DNA of 64,000 nt from Mesorhizobium qingshengii (GTDB taxonomy: Bacteria > Pseudomonadota > Alphaproteobacteria > Rhizobiales > Rhizobiaceae). Position numbers and translations under genes: made by a program. The stretch is taken from contig NZ_FMXM01000020.1 in the NCBI RefSeq assembly GCF_900103325.1, forward strand, positions 62,001-126,000, read 5' to 3'. The notes under the pieces were generated by a model, which made no database searches, was not told where the DNA came from, and saw only the letters and a list, made by a program, of their open reading frames with translations. This document shows positions 24,210 through 32,465 of this stretch, piece by piece. Each line of letters starts with the position of its first letter. Positions within the stretch are counted from its first letter, which is position 1.

Positions 24210-25241
24210 CTAGATATTCTCGGGCAGATAGATGTCGAACGGCAGGAAGGTCTGGCCCGGTGCGTTCGCGGCGCCCGTCTCGATGGCATGTGCCATGAGG
24301 TCGACTAGTTCCCGGCAAAGCGCTGCAAGTGGCGTGGATATGACCATGGTCAGGATGTTATCCGCCAGGGCGGAACGCGATACCGCTGTGATCTCGTTGC
24401 AGATGACCGCGGGCATCTCGGCCGGCCTTGCCTGCCGGAGCGCCGCGACCGCGCCCTCCATGCCGCCGCCGGCAACATAGAGGCCGGCGAGGTCGGGGTG
24501 GCGGCCCAGAAGCTCGATGATGGTGTCATGCGTGATCTGGTTGGCTTCCAGGTTGACCAGCGTTTCAAGCAAGGTGAATTCCGGTGCCTGCTCGCGAAAG
24601 AAGGAACGAAAGCCGATCTCGCGCAGTTCATGGCCGTGGAAGCGGTGGCTGCCGACGAACAGGGCGACCTTGCCCGGCCGCCTGGCGGCCTTCGAGATCA
24701 TCCATGCCGCGGTGCGGCCGACCTTGCGGTTATCGAGGCCGACATAGCCCTCGCGAATGCCGGCGGCAAAATCGGACAGCAGGGAAAACACCGGCAGTCC
24801 TTTCGCCTTCATCTCCTCGACCGCGACGGTCAAGGTGGGGTGATCCGGTCCGACCAGGGCGACGGCCCTGCATTTGGCCGCCAGCTTGCGCGCGCGCTCG
24901 ACGATTTCGTCGGGCGCCAGCGAGTCCGCGAAATCGATGGTGGCGACTCCGCGAAAGCGCTGCGATCGCGACACGGCGAGTTCAAGCTCGCGTGCAAACT
25001 CGCTGTAGAAGACATAATTGCCCCTGAGCAGCAGGAAGCCGAGCCGATACTCGGGCAACTCATGACGCATGCGCTGCTTGATCAGGCCAGCGGCGTGGTA
25101 GCCGATCTCGGTCGCCGCCTCGTAGACGCGACGCGCCGTTTCCTCGCGCACCGGCAACCGGCTGTTGAGTACGCGGTCCACCGTGGCGACACTGACGCCG
25201 GAGATGCGCGCCAGATCAGTGATGGTCGGCCGTTTCGCCAT
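24210..25241 (-). CDS. LacI-family transcriptional regulator
   Basis: 343 residues. The N-terminal helix-turn-helix is TITDLARISGVSVATVDRVLN with the hinge helix near LPVREETARRVYEAATEIGY. A periplasmic-binding-like sugar domain follows (about 65-340). It lies between the inositol transport operon and the divergent desaturase-ferredoxin-reductase genes. The DNA-binding start MAKRPTITDLARISGVS is canonical, so the ATG at 25241 is secure. It probably controls the divergent genes through repeats in the 25293-25329 region, and its effector is likely a cyclitol; both are inferences from position. Confidence 0.92.
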   Translation of the reverse strand: MAKRPTITDLARISGVSVATVDRVLNSRLPVREETARRVYEAATEIGYHAAGLIKQRMRHELPEYRLGFLLLRGNYVFYSEFARELELAVSRSQRFRGVATIDFADSLAPDEIVERARKLAAKCRAVALVGPDHPTLTVAVEEMKAKGLPVFSLLSDFAAGIREGYVGLDNRKVGRTAAWMISKAARRPGKVALFVGSHRFHGHELREIGFRSFFREQAPEFTLLETLVNLEANQITHDTIIELLGRHPDLAGLYVAGGGMEGAVAALRQARPAEMPAVICNEITAVSRSALADNILTMVISTPLAALCRELVDLMAHAIETGAANAPGQTFLPFDIYLPENI

Positions 25242-25292
25242 GCTTGCCTCATGGAATTGTTCAACAGCCTTCCTACATCGTTCTGATAGGAA

Positions 25293-25329
25293 ATGATAGA
25301 AACTATCTTTGTGATGTTGAGTCTATCAT
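25293..25329. promoter_or_regulatory. Inverted-repeat operator region between LacI regulator and desaturase
   Basis: ATGATAGA (25293-25300) and TCTATCAT (25322-25329) form a perfect 8-base inverted repeat with a 21-base gap. Inside, GATAG AAA CTATC (25295-25307) is a second, tighter dyad. Both lie in the 168-base divergent gap, so they are good candidate sites for the adjacent LacI-family protein. Confidence 0.55.
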
Positions 25330-25409
25330 GCGTCGGCGCTATTTTCACGCCTGAAGCTAATGGAGATAGGCATTCGTCTTGGCGGGTGCTTTGCCATGGG
25401 GAGGCAACC

Positions 25410-26501
25410 ATGCCCACAATGCCGTCCCGGCGTGACTACAGCCTGATCGGCCGCGACGCTAAGCTTGCCGTCGAGACAGGCCTGTCGGCGGCCGAATGGT
25501 ATCACACGGAGATTCCGCGCAAGCAGATGAAGGAGCTGATGCAGCGCTCCGACGGGCCGGCGATCCGCGATACGCTGATCTGGCTCGCCGCGCTGTTCAT
25601 CAGTGGTGCCGGCGGCGCCTGGTTCTGGGGTACCTGGTGGTGCGTGCCGTTCTTCTTCGTCTACGGCGTCCTCTATGGCTCTTCCACCGATTCACGCTGG
25701 CACGAATGCGGCCACGGCACGGCGTTCCGGACGCAGTGGATGAATGATGCGGTCTATCAGGTCGCCTGCTTCATGATCATGCGCAATCCGGTGACCTGGC
25801 GCTGGAGCCACGCGCGTCATCACACCGACACCATCATCGTCGGCCGTGACCCGGAAATATCCGTCATGCGGCCGCCGGATCTGGCTCGCGCCGTCCTCGG
25901 CTTTGTCGGCGTGCTCGACGCCTGGCATGCGATGAGCGACATGCTGCGCAATGCCGCCGGCAACATCAGTGCGGCGGAAAAGACCTTCATTCCCGAGCAG
26001 GAGCAGCCAAAGGCGATCCGCATTGCCCGCATCTGGACGGCGATCTATGCCGCGACGATCGCGCTGGCGCTCTACACGGGCTCGTTCCTGCCCTTGATGC
26101 TGGTCGGCCTGCCCAGGCTCTATGGCGCCTGGCATCACGTCATGGTCGGTCTGCTGCAGCACGGCGGGCTGGCCGACAACGTTACCGATCACCGGCTCAA
26201 CAGCCGCACCGTCTACATGAACCCGATCAGCCGTTTCATCTACTGGAACATGAACTACCATATCGAGCATCACATGTTTCCGATGGTGCCCTATCATGCG
26301 CTGCCGAAGCTGCATGAACTGATCAAGCACGACCTGCCGGCGCCGACCCCGTCGATCCTGGCCGGCTACCGCGAGATGATTCCTGCCTTCCTGCGCCAGC
26401 TGCGCAACGAGGACTATTTCCTCAAGCGCGAACTGCCGCCGACCGCCAGGCCATACCGCCAGGAATTCCACGACGATGCCGTCGCCGCCGCGGCGGAATG
26501 A
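25410..26501 (+). CDS. Fatty-acid-desaturase-family oxygenase, MocD-like
   Basis: 363 residues. The three histidine boxes of membrane di-iron oxygenases are visible: HECGH (98-102), HARHH (134-138) and HIEHH (near 288-292), with hydrophobic segments between them. The ATG at 25410 has GGGGAGG just upstream; an earlier in-frame start at 25293 lies in the operator region. It is followed by a Rieske ferredoxin and a reductase, which together would deliver electrons. This three-gene set matches rhizopine genes mocD-mocE-mocF, needed for removing the O-methyl group of 3-O-methyl-scyllo-inosamine. Assignment to rhizopine itself is inference. Confidence 0.85.
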   Translation: MPTMPSRRDYSLIGRDAKLAVETGLSAAEWYHTEIPRKQMKELMQRSDGPAIRDTLIWLAALFISGAGGAWFWGTWWCVPFFFVYGVLYGSSTDSRWHECGHGTAFRTQWMNDAVYQVACFMIMRNPVTWRWSHARHHTDTIIVGRDPEISVMRPPDLARAVLGFVGVLDAWHAMSDMLRNAAGNISAAEKTFIPEQEQPKAIRIARIWTAIYAATIALALYTGSFLPLMLVGLPRLYGAWHHVMVGLLQHGGLADNVTDHRLNSRTVYMNPISRFIYWNMNYHIEHHMFPMVPYHALPKLHELIKHDLPAPTPSILAGYREMIPAFLRQLRNEDYFLKRELPPTARPYRQEFHDDAVAAAAE

Positions 26502-26532
26502 TCTGACTATCCGATTTCCAGGAGAGGACTGA

Positions 26533-26847
26533 ATGAGCGACTGGGTTGCGGCCTGCGCCGCCGGCGATATCGACGAAGAGGACGTGATGCGCTTCGATCA
26601 TGGTGGCCGCACCTTCGCCATCTATCGCAGCCCGGACGACGAATACTTTGCCACCGACGGCCTTTGCACGCATGAAAAGGTGCATCTGGCCGACGGGCTG
26701 GTGATGGATGACATCATCGAATGCCCCAAGCACAATGGCCGCTTCAACTACAAGACGGGTGACGCCCGCGGCGCGCCGGTCTGCGTCAACCTCAGGACCT
26801 ATCCGGTCAAAGTCGACGCCGGCAAAGTCCTGGTTCAGATCGGATGA
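26533..26847 (+). CDS. Rieske-type 2Fe-2S ferredoxin, MocE-like
   Basis: 104 residues, a stand-alone Rieske domain. Cluster ligands are Cys45 and His47 (LCTHEKVHL) and Cys64 and His67 (ECPKHNGRF). It would carry electrons from the reductase to the di-iron oxygenase. AGGAGAGGA lies upstream of the ATG at 26533, and the stop overlaps the next start (ATGATG at 26844). The small size and position between a desaturase-like protein and an FAD reductase fit MocE. Confidence 0.9.
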   Translation: MSDWVAACAAGDIDEEDVMRFDHGGRTFAIYRSPDDEYFATDGLCTHEKVHLADGLVMDDIIECPKHNGRFNYKTGDARGAPVCVNLRTYPVKVDAGKVLVQIG

Positions 26848-28082
26848 TGGCGATGGCGCGCGGAATGGTCATCGTTGGGGCCGGCGAATGCGGTGGCCGG
26901 GCAGCATTGGCGCTGCGCGATCTCGGTTATGAGGGGCCGGTGACGCTGGTCGGTGATGAACCGCATCCGCCCTATGAACGCCCGCCGCTGTCCAAGGACG
27001 CGATGGTCAGCGACGCGCCTGAAATCAGGGCGATTGCCAGCGACGAGGTGCTGGCCGAGAAATCGATCCGGCATATCCACTCCGTCCAAGCCGTGGCGAT
27101 CGATCGCGAGGCGCATAAAGTGCGCCTGTCGGACGGCTCGGTCCTGCCTTACGACAAGCTCTTGCTGGCAACCGGCTCGACGCCGCGCAAACTGCCGATG
27201 CCGGGATTAGGTCGCCGCTGCGTCTATCTCCGCACCTTCGCCGATGCGCTGGCCATTCGCGCCCATCTGCGCGCTGGCAGGCGTGTCGCTATCGTCGGCG
27301 GCGGCTTCATCGGTCTTGAGCTCGCGGCCGCTGCCCGCAAGCTCGGCGCGGCGGTCACCGTCATCGAGGCGCAGCCGCGCATCCTGATGCGCGGCGTGCC
27401 GGCCGAGATCGCTGAAATCATCCATGATGCGCATGTCGCCGAGGGCGTCGATATCCTGTGCTGCGACGGCATTGCTTCCATCGCCGACGACGGCAACGAG
27501 GTGCGCGTGACGCTTGCCGGCGGACGAGAGATCGTTGCCGATCTCGCCATCATCGGCATCGGCGCCGTGCCGGTGACCGGGCTTGCGGCCGAAGCCGGCC
27601 TGGTGATCGACAACGGCATCGCTGTCGACGCCGAGCTGCGCACCGGCGATCCCGATATCTTTGCCGCCGGCGATTGCTGCTCGTTCCCGCTCGCCGTCTA
27701 TGGCGGCCGCCGGGTGCGGCTGGAAGCCTGGCGCAACGCCCAGGAGCAGGGCGCGCTGGCGGCCAGAAACATGCTGGGCGCCGGCGAGGCGCATGCGGCG
27801 GTGCCGTGGTTCTGGTCGGATCAGTATGGCCTGAGCCTTCAGATTGCCGGACTCGCCGACGAAGGGCGCAGCATCGTGCGCCGCGATCTCGGCGACGGCG
27901 CCTTCATCCTCTTCCACCTCGCCGAGGACGGCAGGCTGGTGGCGGCCAGCGGCATCGGCCCCGGCAACGCGGTCGCCCGCGACATCAGGCTGGCCGAAAT
28001 GCTAATCGCCAAGCGGGCGCAGCCGGCGCCGGAAGCGCTCGGTTCTCAGGCCATCAAGCTGAAGTCGTTGCTGGCCGCCTGA
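26844..28082 (+). CDS. FAD/NAD ferredoxin reductase, MocF-like
   Basis: 412 residues of the putidaredoxin/rhodocoxin-reductase group. Two dinucleotide-binding motifs are visible, VIVGAGECGGRAAL (FAD) near residue 8 and VAIVGGGFIGLELAAAARKLG (NAD) near residue 150, plus the second FAD motif DIFAAGDCCSF. It begins at an ATGA overlap with the ferredoxin gene; a second ATG at 26853 is possible. It would pass electrons from NAD(P)H to the Rieske protein. Confidence 0.92.
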   Translation: MMAMARGMVIVGAGECGGRAALALRDLGYEGPVTLVGDEPHPPYERPPLSKDAMVSDAPEIRAIASDEVLAEKSIRHIHSVQAVAIDREAHKVRLSDGSVLPYDKLLLATGSTPRKLPMPGLGRRCVYLRTFADALAIRAHLRAGRRVAIVGGGFIGLELAAAARKLGAAVTVIEAQPRILMRGVPAEIAEIIHDAHVAEGVDILCCDGIASIADDGNEVRVTLAGGREIVADLAIIGIGAVPVTGLAAEAGLVIDNGIAVDAELRTGDPDIFAAGDCCSFPLAVYGGRRVRLEAWRNAQEQGALAARNMLGAGEAHAAVPWFWSDQYGLSLQIAGLADEGRSIVRRDLGDGAFILFHLAEDGRLVAASGIGPGNAVARDIRLAEMLIAKRAQPAPEALGSQAIKLKSLLAA

Positions 28083-28096
28083 GCCCATACGGAGCC

Positions 28097-29056
28097 CTAA
28101 AACAGCGCCCTCAGCTCCGGCAGCTTGTCGTTGACCAGCCAGCCATAATAGTTCTCTTCCGGCAGCTTTTCGGGCTCGCCGGCGGCGCGGCGCCTGTCGT
28201 TTTCCGCCTTCAGCGCATAAGCGCGCTGCTCCGGATTGCCGACATTGTAGAGCGTGGCGGTCAGCCCCGGATTGCCCGAAATGTCGAAGCCGGCAATGCT
28301 CTTGTAGGCGTCGATCGACTTCCTGATCGTCGCGGCGACGTAAGGCAGCGTCAGGTCGGGATCCATGATGGTCTTGTAGACGGAATTGGGATCGGCGACG
28401 TCGAGCTTGGGCAGGCCTGAAACCTTGTGCACGAGATCGCTCATCTGCAGCGCCGTCAAAGGGTTGAGCTGGCCGAGGCCGAAGGTCTGGCCGGCATAAT
28501 AGGGCTGGAAGAAGGTGGCGCCGAAACGATCGTCGGGAAAGCTCTCCCCGCCAACGCTCTTGCCGCGGAACGAATGGTTCCACACCTGCTCGCGGCATTC
28601 CCACAGATCGTAGCTGTCCGACATCCCGGCGCATTTCTTGAATTCCGGCCGCTGCACGAAATCGGTGATGTCTTCGCCGTCATAGGCGAAGGACAGCTTG
28701 CTCGACAGATAGGAGATCGCCTTGACGTAATAGGTCTGCAGCCGGTCATAGGCGTCGACATTGTAGGTGTGCTCGCCGACAATGGCGCCGACGATGTGCA
28801 GGGGATCGATGCCGTAGGCGGCGGCGGCCTTCTTGATCTTGCCGCGCAGGTCGGCGTCGTTCTGCAGCAGGGCGTAGACCTTGCGGTACTTCGCCTGGAA
28901 GGTGGTGTTGGTGGCTTGCGTGCGCCGGCTCGAGGCGCCCGGAATGTCGGGCTGCTCGGCATTGCGGTTTCCCGCCGGCACCAATGTCGCCGCCTCGACC
29001 GCGAACAGCGTCGTCGCCAGCGTCAAGCCGAGAATGAGCAGGATCAGTTTTTTCAT
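28097..29056 (-). CDS. DUF1402 family exported protein
   Basis: 319 residues with an N-terminal signal peptide (MKKLILLILGLTLATTLFAVEA). A region around IDPLHIVGAIVGEHTYNVDAYDRLQ and FGLGQLNPLTALQMSD resembles the lytic-transglycosylase/lysozyme-like fold (catalytic Glu candidate in VGEHTYN; GLGQLNP resembles the transglycosylase GxxQ pattern). I recognise the family as DUF1402, found in Rhizobiales, with no proven function. A periplasmic peptidoglycan-related role is inference. It is convergent with the reductase gene, 14 bases apart. Confidence 0.8.
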   Translation of the reverse strand: MKKLILLILGLTLATTLFAVEAATLVPAGNRNAEQPDIPGASSRRTQATNTTFQAKYRKVYALLQNDADLRGKIKKAAAAYGIDPLHIVGAIVGEHTYNVDAYDRLQTYYVKAISYLSSKLSFAYDGEDITDFVQRPEFKKCAGMSDSYDLWECREQVWNHSFRGKSVGGESFPDDRFGATFFQPYYAGQTFGLGQLNPLTALQMSDLVHKVSGLPKLDVADPNSVYKTIMDPDLTLPYVAATIRKSIDAYKSIAGFDISGNPGLTATLYNVGNPEQRAYALKAENDRRRAAGEPEKLPEENYYGWLVNDKLPELRALF

Positions 29057-29145
29057 GCGCCGCCGCCTAGAGAATTGCCGCGCAAACTAGGTAAAGCTCT
29101 TGGTCGAGTCGAGAGCGCCCCTGCACACGGCAAGAAGAAAGGTGA

Positions 29146-29163
29146 CCAGATGGTACCATCTGG
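29146..29163. promoter_or_regulatory. Perfect 18-base palindrome upstream of DUF1402 gene
   Basis: CCAGATGGTACCATCTGG reads the same on both strands over all 18 bases. It lies 90 bases upstream of the DUF1402 start and 67 bases beyond the hslU stop. It may be an operator for an unidentified dimeric regulator; no gene covers it. Confidence 0.5.
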
Positions 29164-29201
29164 CCACACATGATTGAGCCGCCGGAACGCGTTGCCTGAA
29201 C

Positions 29202-29225
29202 CGGCGCCGGAGCAGCCCGGCGCCG
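29202..29225 (-). terminator. GC-rich hairpin after hslU
   Basis: CGGCGCCGG (29202-29210), six-base loop, CCGGCGCCG (29217-29225): a 9-base-pair stem starting 5 bases after the hslU stop. On the minus strand it is not followed by a T-run, so it may be a weak terminator or a 3'-end stabiliser. Confidence 0.5.
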
Positions 29226-29229
29226 TTCT

Positions 29230-30540
29230 TTAAAGAATAAATCGCGACAAATCTGTGTTTCTGGACAGGTCGCCGACATGCTTTTCGACATAGGCGGCGT
29301 CGATTGTCACCGCGGTGCCATTGCGATCCGGCGCGTCGTAGGAGATTTCGTCCAGCACCCGCTCCATCACCGTCTGCAGCCTCCGGGCGCCGATGTTCTC
29401 GACGCTGGCATTGAGGTCGACGGCGATACCGGCCAGTGAATCGATGGCGTCGTCGGTGAAGGACAGCTCGACACCCTCGGTCTTCATCAGCGCGATATAC
29501 TGCTTGATCAGGCTCGCCTCGGTCTCGGTCAGGATGCGGACGAAATCGTCCTTCTCCAGCGCGCGCAGCTCGACCCGGATCGGCAGGCGGCCTTGCAACT
29601 CCGGCAACAGGTCGGACGGCTTCGAGACATGGAACGCGCCGGAGGCGATGAATAGGATATGGTCGGTCTTCACCGGCCCATACTTGGTCGCCACCGTGGT
29701 GCCCTCGACCAGCGGCAGCAGGTCGCGCTGCACGCCTTCGCGTGACGGGCCGCCCGAAATGTCTGATCTGGCCGCGATCTTGTCGATCTCGTCGAGGAAG
29801 ACGATGCCGTCATTCTCGGTGGCGTCGAGCGCCAGTCGCACCACTTCGTCCTGGTCGAGCAGCTTGTCGGACTCGTCGCCGACCAGCAGCCCGTAGGACT
29901 CCTTGACCGTCGTCTTGCGCGTCTTGGTCTTCTTGCCGCCCATCGCCTTCGACAGCATGTCGTTGATGTTCAGCACGCCGATGTTGGCGCCCGGCATGCC
30001 GGGAATCTCGAAGCCGGGCATGCCGCCATTGCCGGTGTCGGCAACCTCGATCTCGATTTCCTTGTCGTCGAGCTCGCCGTCGCGCAGCTTCTTGCGGAAG
30101 CTGTCGCGGGTGGCCGGGCTCGCCGTCTTCCCGACGAGCGCTTCCAGCACGCGTTCCTCGGCGTTGATGTGGGCGCGCGCCTTGACGTCCTCGCGCATCT
30201 TCTCGCGCACCAGCCCGATGGCGATCTCGACAAGGTCGCGGATGATCTGCTCGACGTCACGGCCAACATAGCCGACTTCGGTGAACTTGGTCGCCTCGAC
30301 CTTGACGAAAGGCGCGCCGGCGAGGCGCGCCAGGCGGCGCGAAATCTCGGTCTTGCCGACGCCGGTCGGCCCGATCATCAGGATGTTCTTCGGCATCACC
30401 TCTTCGCGCATCTGGCCTTCCAGCTGCTGGCGGCGCCAGCGGTTGCGCAAGGCGATGGCCACGGCGCGCTTGGCGTCCTTCTGGCCAATGATGAAGCGGT
30501 CGAGTTCCGAAACGATTTCGCGGGGAGAGAATGTGCTCAT
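29230..30540 (-). CDS. hslU: ATP-dependent protease ATPase subunit HslU
   Basis: 436 residues, the usual HslU length. Walker A GPTGVGKT at 57-64, Walker B GIVFLDEIDKIA, sensor region LLPELQGRLPIRVEL and the C-terminal DLSRFIL that docks into HslV are all present. It unfolds substrates for the HslV peptidase. The ATG at 30540 opens with MSTFSPREIVSELDRFIIGQ. It lies downstream of hslV with two unrelated genes between them. Confidence 0.97.
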   Translation of the reverse strand: MSTFSPREIVSELDRFIIGQKDAKRAVAIALRNRWRRQQLEGQMREEVMPKNILMIGPTGVGKTEISRRLARLAGAPFVKVEATKFTEVGYVGRDVEQIIRDLVEIAIGLVREKMREDVKARAHINAEERVLEALVGKTASPATRDSFRKKLRDGELDDKEIEIEVADTGNGGMPGFEIPGMPGANIGVLNINDMLSKAMGGKKTKTRKTTVKESYGLLVGDESDKLLDQDEVVRLALDATENDGIVFLDEIDKIAARSDISGGPSREGVQRDLLPLVEGTTVATKYGPVKTDHILFIASGAFHVSKPSDLLPELQGRLPIRVELRALEKDDFVRILTETEASLIKQYIALMKTEGVELSFTDDAIDSLAGIAVDLNASVENIGARRLQTVMERVLDEISYDAPDRNGTAVTIDAAYVEKHVGDLSRNTDLSRFIL

Positions 30541-30544
30541 ATCA

Positions 30545-31150
30545 CTAAATTCCACTTTGCCACTGCTTGATGGCCTCGAACGGATGCAGCAGCATGATCA
30601 CGTTGAGTGTCAGATTGTCCCGGATGAGATAGCCGGTACCGAGTTCGAAGAGGATGGCGAGGCTGACGATCACCCATATAGGTAGCCTTCGCGCCATCAC
30701 AAATCCCAGCACCATGGCCAGTGTGTCGGACACCGAATTGATGATGCTGTCGCCGTAATAATCGAGCGAGATGGTGCCGGAGCGGTAGCGGTCGATGATG
30801 AACGGGCTGTTCTCGAGCAGCTCCCAGCCGCCCTCGACAAGGACGGCAAATGCCAGCCTCAGTCCGATCGGTGACCGCGGGAACAGGTATCGCGCCAGCG
30901 CGTAGAACAGGAAGCCGTGGATGATGTGCGAGAACGTGTACCAGTCCGAAATGTGCTGGGAGTTCTCGGAACTGTTCACCACGCCGTGCCACAGCTTGAC
31001 GTAACCGCAGGTGCAGATCGGCGGGTGGCCCATCAGGTAGAGCGTGACGGCCTGGACAATGACCAGGCCAAGCACGATCAGAAGTCCCATTCGCCAGCTG
31101 TTCTCGTAGGCCGAGAGGTCTTTGTCCTCGCTGGATACGGATGCGTTCAT
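30545..31150 (-). CDS. DUF2585 (UPF0314) family membrane protein
   Basis: 201 residues with about five hydrophobic segments (near 20-40, 75-90, 95-110, 135-155, 160-175). CTCGYVKLWHG, ENSQHISDWYTFSHIIHGFLFY and WELLENSPFIIDRYR are the conserved blocks. The function is unknown. It starts 3 bases after the GNAT gene stop and ends 4 bases before hslU, so it is part of the hslV-hslU transcription unit. Confidence 0.85.
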   Translation of the reverse strand: MNASVSSEDKDLSAYENSWRMGLLIVLGLVIVQAVTLYLMGHPPICTCGYVKLWHGVVNSSENSQHISDWYTFSHIIHGFLFYALARYLFPRSPIGLRLAFAVLVEGGWELLENSPFIIDRYRSGTISLDYYGDSIINSVSDTLAMVLGFVMARRLPIWVIVSLAILFELGTGYLIRDNLTLNVIMLLHPFEAIKQWQSGI

Positions 31151-31153
31151 GCC

Positions 31154-31681
31154 CTATTGTCCCTCTTCCGCGTCACTCTCGTCGGCGTCGATCGCCATCA
31201 GCACGACGTCACCATAGACTGATTGCCGCCGATCAATGGCCTGGAACCCCGCCTTTTCATAGGCGCGGATGGCTCGACCGTTGGCGGGATCGGGGTCGAT
31301 GATGACGCGCGGAACGCCTTCCTCGAACAGGTGTTCGACGAACTTGCGCACGATTGCCGAACCATGGCCGATGCCGACCAGCTCGGGCCGGCCGATCGAC
31401 AGGTCGATGCCGAGCGTGCCGAACGGCTGGTCGGCATAGGGGTGGTCGTCTTCCAGATGCGGATCGTAGCTCTGCAGATAGCCGATCGGCTTGCCGTCGA
31501 GCTCCACGATCAGCGGCTCGACGGAAATCGAGTCGATATGTTCGCGTATCTCGGCGATTTCCGTCTCGGGATCGTTCCACCACTGCGCGACATGCGGCTC
31601 GGCGAGCCAGCCGGCGATCATCGGCAGGTCTTTCTCGGTCACCGGCCGAAAATCGTAGAGCACCACCTTCTCAGGCGGCAT
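31154..31681 (-). CDS. GNAT-family N-acetyltransferase (AAC(6')-like)
   Basis: 175 residues. FRPVTEKDLPMIAGWL at the start, LSIGRPELVGIGHGSAIVRKFVEHLF (acetyl-CoA loop) and VIIDPDPANGRAIRAYEKAGF are typical of the aminoglycoside 6'-acetyltransferase/siderophore-synthesis branch of GNAT. The ATG at 31681 overlaps the end of hslV by 11 bases. A resistance role should not be assumed; many chromosomal relatives have unknown substrates. Confidence 0.85.
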   Translation of the reverse strand: MPPEKVVLYDFRPVTEKDLPMIAGWLAEPHVAQWWNDPETEIAEIREHIDSISVEPLIVELDGKPIGYLQSYDPHLEDDHPYADQPFGTLGIDLSIGRPELVGIGHGSAIVRKFVEHLFEEGVPRVIIDPDPANGRAIRAYEKAGFQAIDRRQSVYGDVVLMAIDADESDAEEGQ

Positions 31682-32222
31682 CGAGCGTTTCGATGACGAA
31701 ATTGTTGTTGGTGTAGACACAGATGTCGGATGCGATCTGCATCGCCTTGCGGGCGATCTCCTCGGCGTCCTTGTCGGTGTCCATCAGCGCGCGTGCCGCG
31801 GCCAGCGCGTAATTGCCGCCCGAACCAATGGCCATGACGCCATATTCAGGTTCGAGCACATCGCCGGTGCCGGTCAGCGCCAGCGAGATCGACTTGTCGG
31901 CAACCAGCATCATCGCTTCCAGCCGGCGCAGATAGCGGTCGGTGCGCCAGTCCTTGGCGAGCTCGACGCAGGCGCGCGTCAACTGGTCGGGATATTGTTC
32001 GAGCTTGGCTTCGAGCCGTTCCAGAAGCGTGAAGGCGTCGGCGGTGGCGCCGGCGAAACCGGCAATCACATTGCCGTCCTTGCCGATGCGGCGCACCTTG
32101 CGTGCATTGCCCTTCATGATGGTCTGGCCAAGGCTGACCTGGCCGTCGCCGGCGATCACCACCTTGTTGCCCTTGCGCACCGTCACGATGGTCGTGGCGT
32201 GCATGGTCAGTTCATTCGACAT
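31671..32222 (-). CDS. hslV: ATP-dependent protease peptidase subunit HslV
   Basis: 183 residues. The active-site Thr is Thr10 in HATTIVTVRKG, so a nine-residue propeptide (MSNELTMHA) must be removed; enterobacterial HslV loses only its Met. KVVIAGDGQVS, GFAGATADAFTLLERLE and AIGSGGNYALAAARAL are conserved proteasome-like blocks. It is first in the minus-strand run hslV-GNAT-DUF2585-hslU. The 243-base gap to hisB should hold its promoter, but I cannot point to a convincing heat-shock one. Confidence 0.96.
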   Translation of the reverse strand: MSNELTMHATTIVTVRKGNKVVIAGDGQVSLGQTIMKGNARKVRRIGKDGNVIAGFAGATADAFTLLERLEAKLEQYPDQLTRACVELAKDWRTDRYLRRLEAMMLVADKSISLALTGTGDVLEPEYGVMAIGSGGNYALAAARALMDTDKDAEEIARKAMQIASDICVYTNNNFVIETLDAA

Positions 32223-32465
32223 TCTTGGCTCCGATTCGCGCGATCCCAAAAGGCGATTGGCGCGGTACGAGTAACTTTGATCGGCCATATGTATGCATGG
32301 GGCAAACGATTGCAAATCGCCTCTCCGGCAAGGCCGATACCTTTCCGCATGGCAACTGGCAATCGCCGGATCATGCTGATAGAAGGCTTTCGTTTTCAAG
32401 CCTGCGAGCGCTTGGAGCCCGTGAACCGGTCACGATGTGTGAACCTCTGGGACAAGGATAGAGTG
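32223..32465. other. Divergent intergenic region hslV/hisB
   Basis: 243 bases between divergent genes. On the minus strand TTGCAA and ACATAT (17 bases apart, about 32280-32310) are a possible but weak hslV promoter. An AAGGATAGAG sequence before 32466 serves as the hisB ribosome site. No coding potential beyond chance frames was seen. Confidence 0.4.

Noticed and set aside
32260..32340. A heat-shock (sigma32) promoter for hslV
   Set aside because: CTTGCC and CCCCAT occur on the minus strand but are 24 bases apart, too far for the class.
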